In this document: piece after piece, positions 6,242 through 7,951 of the stretch
Position numbering within the stretch: the stretch's first letter is position 1
Layout of the letters: the number at the start of each line of letters is the position of its first letter
Assembly: GCA_016763595.1 (NCBI GenBank)
Contig: JAESTN010000229.1
Coordinates: 1-7,951 of the forward strand
Source of the DNA: Flavobacteriaceae bacterium
GTDB taxonomy: Bacteria; Bacteroidota; Bacteroidia; Flavobacteriales; Flavobacteriaceae
Direction: 5' to 3'
DNA: 7,951 nt
Program-made: the position numbers and the translations under genes
The notes under the pieces: model-generated
What the model was told of the DNA's origin: nothing
The model's database searches: none
What the model saw: only the letters and a program-made list of their open reading frames with translations

Positions 6242-6718
6242 TTAACGCAGCCACTTTTCCATACGAGGGAATTCTTTTTTTGTACACAAGCCCATCCATT
6301 CTAAAAGGGGTAAGCCGATGTAGTTTTTATTAGTGAATTGGTCAATTAACCAGTCAGAACTTCCTTTGTAACCATTTCGATGAAACACCACTACTAACGG
6401 GAGTTGTAAATGCATACAAGCCGAAAAAGACCACAGAATGGCCGCTATTTCTTCTCCGTCTGTTGGCCATGTAGCCTCCATTTCTTTGGTGCCAATTAAA
6501 GGTCTGGTTTTAGTTTCTGTCACGGCAATATGACCTGCTTCATGCAAAATATCTCCAGGATATTTTAGTTGCTTGGGGTCTATTAGAACCGTAATTCCGA
6601 GTGCGCTCAATCCAGGTAAAAAACAATCTTTTGGTAATTCTTTTTCTGCAACATTGATGTTGATGGAGTTTAAAAACTGAACAATGGTTGCTATTGGCTT
6701 TTCTAGGGAGTTTTGCAT
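6242..6718 (-). CDS. HEAGH-motif protein, putative metallohydrolase of unknown function
   Basis: The start chosen here gives 158 residues and no signal peptide or membrane helix, so it is probably cytoplasmic. The landmark is GDILHEAGHIAV (55-66), an H-E-x-x-H zinc-metallopeptidase-type motif at 59-63. It is followed by a conserved-looking acidic stretch (WPTDGEE, 84-90) with Glu89/Glu90 as possible third ligands, then AILWSFSACMHLQLPLVVVF (93-112), NGYKGSSDWLI (115-125) and YIGLPLLEWMGL (133-144). I have seen similar proteins labelled hypothetical, but I can give no family name. Peptidase activity is inference from the motif. An upstream Met at 6778 would add 20 residues (MLLLVCNYKLEQ...) that are not continuous with the fold; I prefer 6718. 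It stands alone after a 423-base gap and 71 bases before the membrane protein gene. Confidence 0.72.
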   Translation of the reverse strand: MQNSLEKPIATIVQFLNSININVAEKELPKDCFLPGLSALGITVLIDPKQLKYPGDILHEAGHIAVTETKTRPLIGTKEMEATWPTDGEEIAAILWSFSACMHLQLPLVVVFHRNGYKGSSDWLIDQFTNKNYIGLPLLEWMGLCTKKEFPRMEKWLR

Positions 6719-6832
6719 GGCATATTTTGAGGGATAAAAATTTTGTTCCAATTTATAATTACAAACTAAAAGTAACAAAAGCTGTGAGATGAGGTTCTAA
6801 ATACTTGTTAAAAGTAGTAGAGAAACCTAAGA

Positions 6833-6850
6833 ACAGGTATTTGTACCTGT
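6833..6850. repeat. small perfect hairpin in the leader of the HEAGH gene
   Basis: ACAGGTA (6833-6839), loop TTTG, TACCTGT (6844-6850): a perfect 7-base stem. The left half plus loop also pairs imperfectly (10 of 12) with TAAATACTTGTT at 6798-6809, so two alternative foldings compete. No U run follows on either strand, so it is not an intrinsic terminator. Confidence 0.4.
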
Positions 6851-6853
6851 GAA

Positions 6854-6965
6854 GGAAGTTGGAAAGTGGAAAGTTAGAAGTAAGAAGTCAGAAGAGGAAA
6901 GTAGGAGAGTTGAGAGTTTTGAGTGATTCGTTTAGGAGAGGAGTTGTAAAGGCACAAAGTTTCAA
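6854..6965. repeat. heptamer-phased purine tract C, in the 6719-7141 gene-free stretch
   Basis: From 6861 to 6923 the plus strand divides cleanly into nine 7-base units: GGAAAGT, GGAAAGT, TAGAAGT, AAGAAGT, CAGAAGA, GGAAAGT, AGGAGAG, TTGAGAG, TTTTGAG. After a short break it ends GTAAAG-GCACAAAG-TTTCAACG in 8-base steps that run directly into repeat copy 4. The remainder of the 6719-7141 gap is the small hairpin and repeat copies 4 and 5. Frames readable through it on the plus strand (6859-7044, 6996-7226) consist of this tract and repeat arms and are not believed to be genes. Confidence 0.65.
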
Positions 6966-7071
6966 CGTCATTGAGAGTGTAACCACGCAATCTCTTTGCT
7001 TTCAGTTCCAATCAAACAGATTGCTTCATTTTTGCCTGTCTTGAGCGCCAGGCGAAAGGTTCGCAATGACG
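6966..7071 (+). repeat. dispersed inverted repeat, copy 4, with nested hairpin
   Basis: The 106-base copy shares with copy 3 the left-arm variant CGTCATTGAGAGTG and the nested segment CCTGTCTTGAGCGCCAGGCG (7035-7054), which folds with stem GCCTG (7034-7038) and CAGGC (7049-7053). Compared with copy 3 the second pair is C-G instead of A-T, a compensatory change. The left arm has AACCACGCAATCTC in place of AACGAAGCAATCTC, shared with copy 5. Only nine bases separate it from copy 5. Confidence 0.85.
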
Positions 7072-7080
7072 TTGTGTTTT

Positions 7081-7161
7081 TGTCATTGCGAGTGGTAACC
7101 ACGCAATCTCATTATTACTATTTCCAATCAAACAGGTTACTTCACCGCGTTCGCGATGCCG
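7081..7161 (+). repeat. dispersed inverted repeat, copy 5, overlapping a gene end
   Basis: This is the most diverged copy of the five. The left arm is TGTCATTGCGAGTGGTAACC, the centre TATTTCCAATCAAACAGGTT, and the right end CGCGTTCGCGATGCCG. It has the same orientation as the rest. Its right arm (7142-7161) contains the stop codon and last codons of the membrane protein gene encoded on the minus strand. It is arranged in tandem with copy 4. Confidence 0.82.
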
Positions 7162-7720
7162 TTTTTATTTTATTTAGGGATTTAAACCCTAGAATTATTA
7201 GAATTACAATCAAAAGAATAAAATAGATGCTTGTTGAAACGCTTTTTACAACAGAGAAGAAACTTGTTGTTTTTACTGCAGTTTCGGTCAAGAGGGGATA
7301 GTTTTGGATTAGTAAGATGATTCCGAAATTTTCTAAATAATCTGCTACTCCTGCAAGTACTGGTATCAAGCATAGAAAAATAGTTCTGGTACTTCCCTTG
7401 TTTAGTTTTTTTAGAAGATATGCTAAAAGCAGGCTGTATGTCAGTCCAAAAAGGAACGGATATAGCATGTCTACCGGTATTTGATTTGTTAGATAGGTTT
7501 CTCGTCCAATTTTTCCGAGTGCGTCAAATAATGTATTCACATAAGTCAAGTCATATCCCAATGGCATCATGTCTAATAATCTGTAATCATTAGAGAAACG
7601 CATTGTATTGGGAATTGTAATGGTTAGCATACATACATATACAGCATTGGTTAGTATGAAAAGAGCTAAAATTGTTTTACCCGAAGTGTTGGCAAATAAG
7701 AGTTTTCTGAATAGTTTCAT
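7142..7720 (-). CDS. four-helix integral membrane protein of unknown function
   Basis: I do not recognise a named family. The 192-residue protein has hydrophobic helices at about 13-36, 84-104, 112-140 and 152-178. The loop after helix one carries DMMPLGYDLTYVNTLFDALG (50-69), then KIGRETYL and QIPVDMLYPFLFGLTYSLLL (80-99); the third helix contains AGVADYLENFGI (123-134). These polar, conserved-looking residues within and near the membrane suggest a transporter- or enzyme-like membrane domain rather than a simple anchor. The final residues TASRTR and the TGA stop are read from the right arm of repeat copy 5, so the native C-terminus was probably replaced when the repeat inserted. The start is the first Met, eight bases after a run of A on the coding strand. 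The stop of the next upstream gene lies 63 bases before the start. Confidence 0.78.
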   Translation of the reverse strand: MKLFRKLLFANTSGKTILALFILTNAVYVCMLTITIPNTMRFSNDYRLLDMMPLGYDLTYVNTLFDALGKIGRETYLTNQIPVDMLYPFLFGLTYSLLLAYLLKKLNKGSTRTIFLCLIPVLAGVADYLENFGIILLIQNYPLLTETAVKTTSFFSVVKSVSTSIYFILLIVILIILGFKSLNKIKTASRTR

Positions 7721-7783
7721 TTTTTTTTAATATCTGTGAACGTGTTTGTTTTTAATAAGGCATTAAGTAGTGGCGTTGTAATC

Positions 7784-7951
7784 CTAAAAAAGTGAACGGA
7801 TTACTTTTTTTGAAGCTTTCCCATACCGCTTACGAATCAACCATTGGGCAACCAGCAAGTTCGCCATCCAAGAAGCCCAAGCAGCTATTGGGTATGCTTC
7901 TAGAAAATCCAATTGAAAAGCAATGATTAAAAAAGGCATCCACAATCTAAA
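7784..7951 (-). CDS. C-terminus of polytopic membrane protein, probably DUF2306
   Basis: An open frame enters from the right edge in the frame ending at 7951 and gives 55 residues before a TAG at 7784-7786. It has two hydrophobic segments: RLWMPFLIIAF (2-12) and EAYPIAAWASWMANLLVAQW (18-37), then a basic tail (LIRKRYGKASKKVIRSLF). The RLW-P... A-Y-x-I-x-A-W-x-S-W-x-x-N-L-x-x-A order resembles the end of DUF2306 family membrane proteins; this is from memory and tentative because only the last quarter is visible. That the frame is real is supported by its membrane-protein composition and absence of stops to the edge. It lies 63 bases upstream of the next minus-strand gene and may be co-transcribed with it. 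Confidence 0.65.
   Translation of the reverse strand, partial: FRLWMPFLIIAFQLDFLEAYPIAAWASWMANLLVAQWLIRKRYGKASKKVIRSLF

Noticed and set aside
921..7161. CRISPR array or integron-type attC array as explanation of the repeats
   Set aside because: Spacing is irregular (hundreds to thousands of bases), units are palindromic and 80-106 bases long, and there are no cas genes or an integrase.
6859..7226. Two plus-strand frames across the gap right of the HEAGH gene
   Set aside because: They translate the heptamer tract and two repeat copies and share the same repeated peptide text, as expected from repeat DNA and not from a gene.
1..7951. tRNA, rRNA or insertion-sequence transposase genes
   Set aside because: No cloverleaf, rRNA signature or transposase motif was found on either strand by reading.

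Overview
The window is AT-rich, has no visible Shine-Dalgarno sequences, and all its genes lie on the minus strand. Protein families (a DUF5694-type lipoprotein, a DUF4386 membrane protein, a serine hydrolase with C-terminal TPRs, an ECF sigma/anti-sigma pair, a probable DUF2306 C-terminus) and the Bacteroidetes-style lipobox point to a Flavobacteriia-like Bacteroidetes chromosome. I cannot assign a genus. The protein family names come from recognising sequences, not from a search.

Read in transcription order (right to left): 7951-7784 is the C-terminus of a polytopic membrane protein (probably DUF2306). 7720-7142 is a four-helix membrane protein of unknown function whose last codons lie inside a dispersed repeat. 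7141-6719 has no gene; it holds two inverted-repeat copies and a heptamer-phased purine tract. 6718-6242 is a soluble HEAGH protein of unknown function. 6170-5403 is a five-helix membrane protein. 5402-4949 has no gene; it holds a third repeat with a phased tract and the sigma promoter. 4948-1883 is the core module: ECF sigma factor (frameshifted in this sequence), anti-sigma factor, small membrane protein and secreted beta-lactamase-fold serine hydrolase. A repeat copy follows, then a DUF4386 gene (1700-1014), another repeat, and a DUF5694-type lipoprotein that runs off the left edge.

Two layers of structure stand out. (1) A minus-strand promoter word, TGYAAC-N17-GTCTTW, occurs upstream of the sigma gene, again upstream of the small membrane protein/serine hydrolase pair, and in a weaker form upstream of the DUF5694 lipoprotein. 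This looks like a small local ECF regulon with autoregulation. The sigma ORF itself stops early, before region 4, while an intact region 4 continues in the +1 frame and ends on the anti-sigma start in an ATGA overlap. (2) Five copies of an imperfect-palindrome repeat of about 80 bp (two with a nested 24-26 bp hairpin showing a compensatory change) all point the same way and sit beyond gene 3' ends. Three of them are preceded by purine tracts in which AAAG recurs every 7-8 bases.
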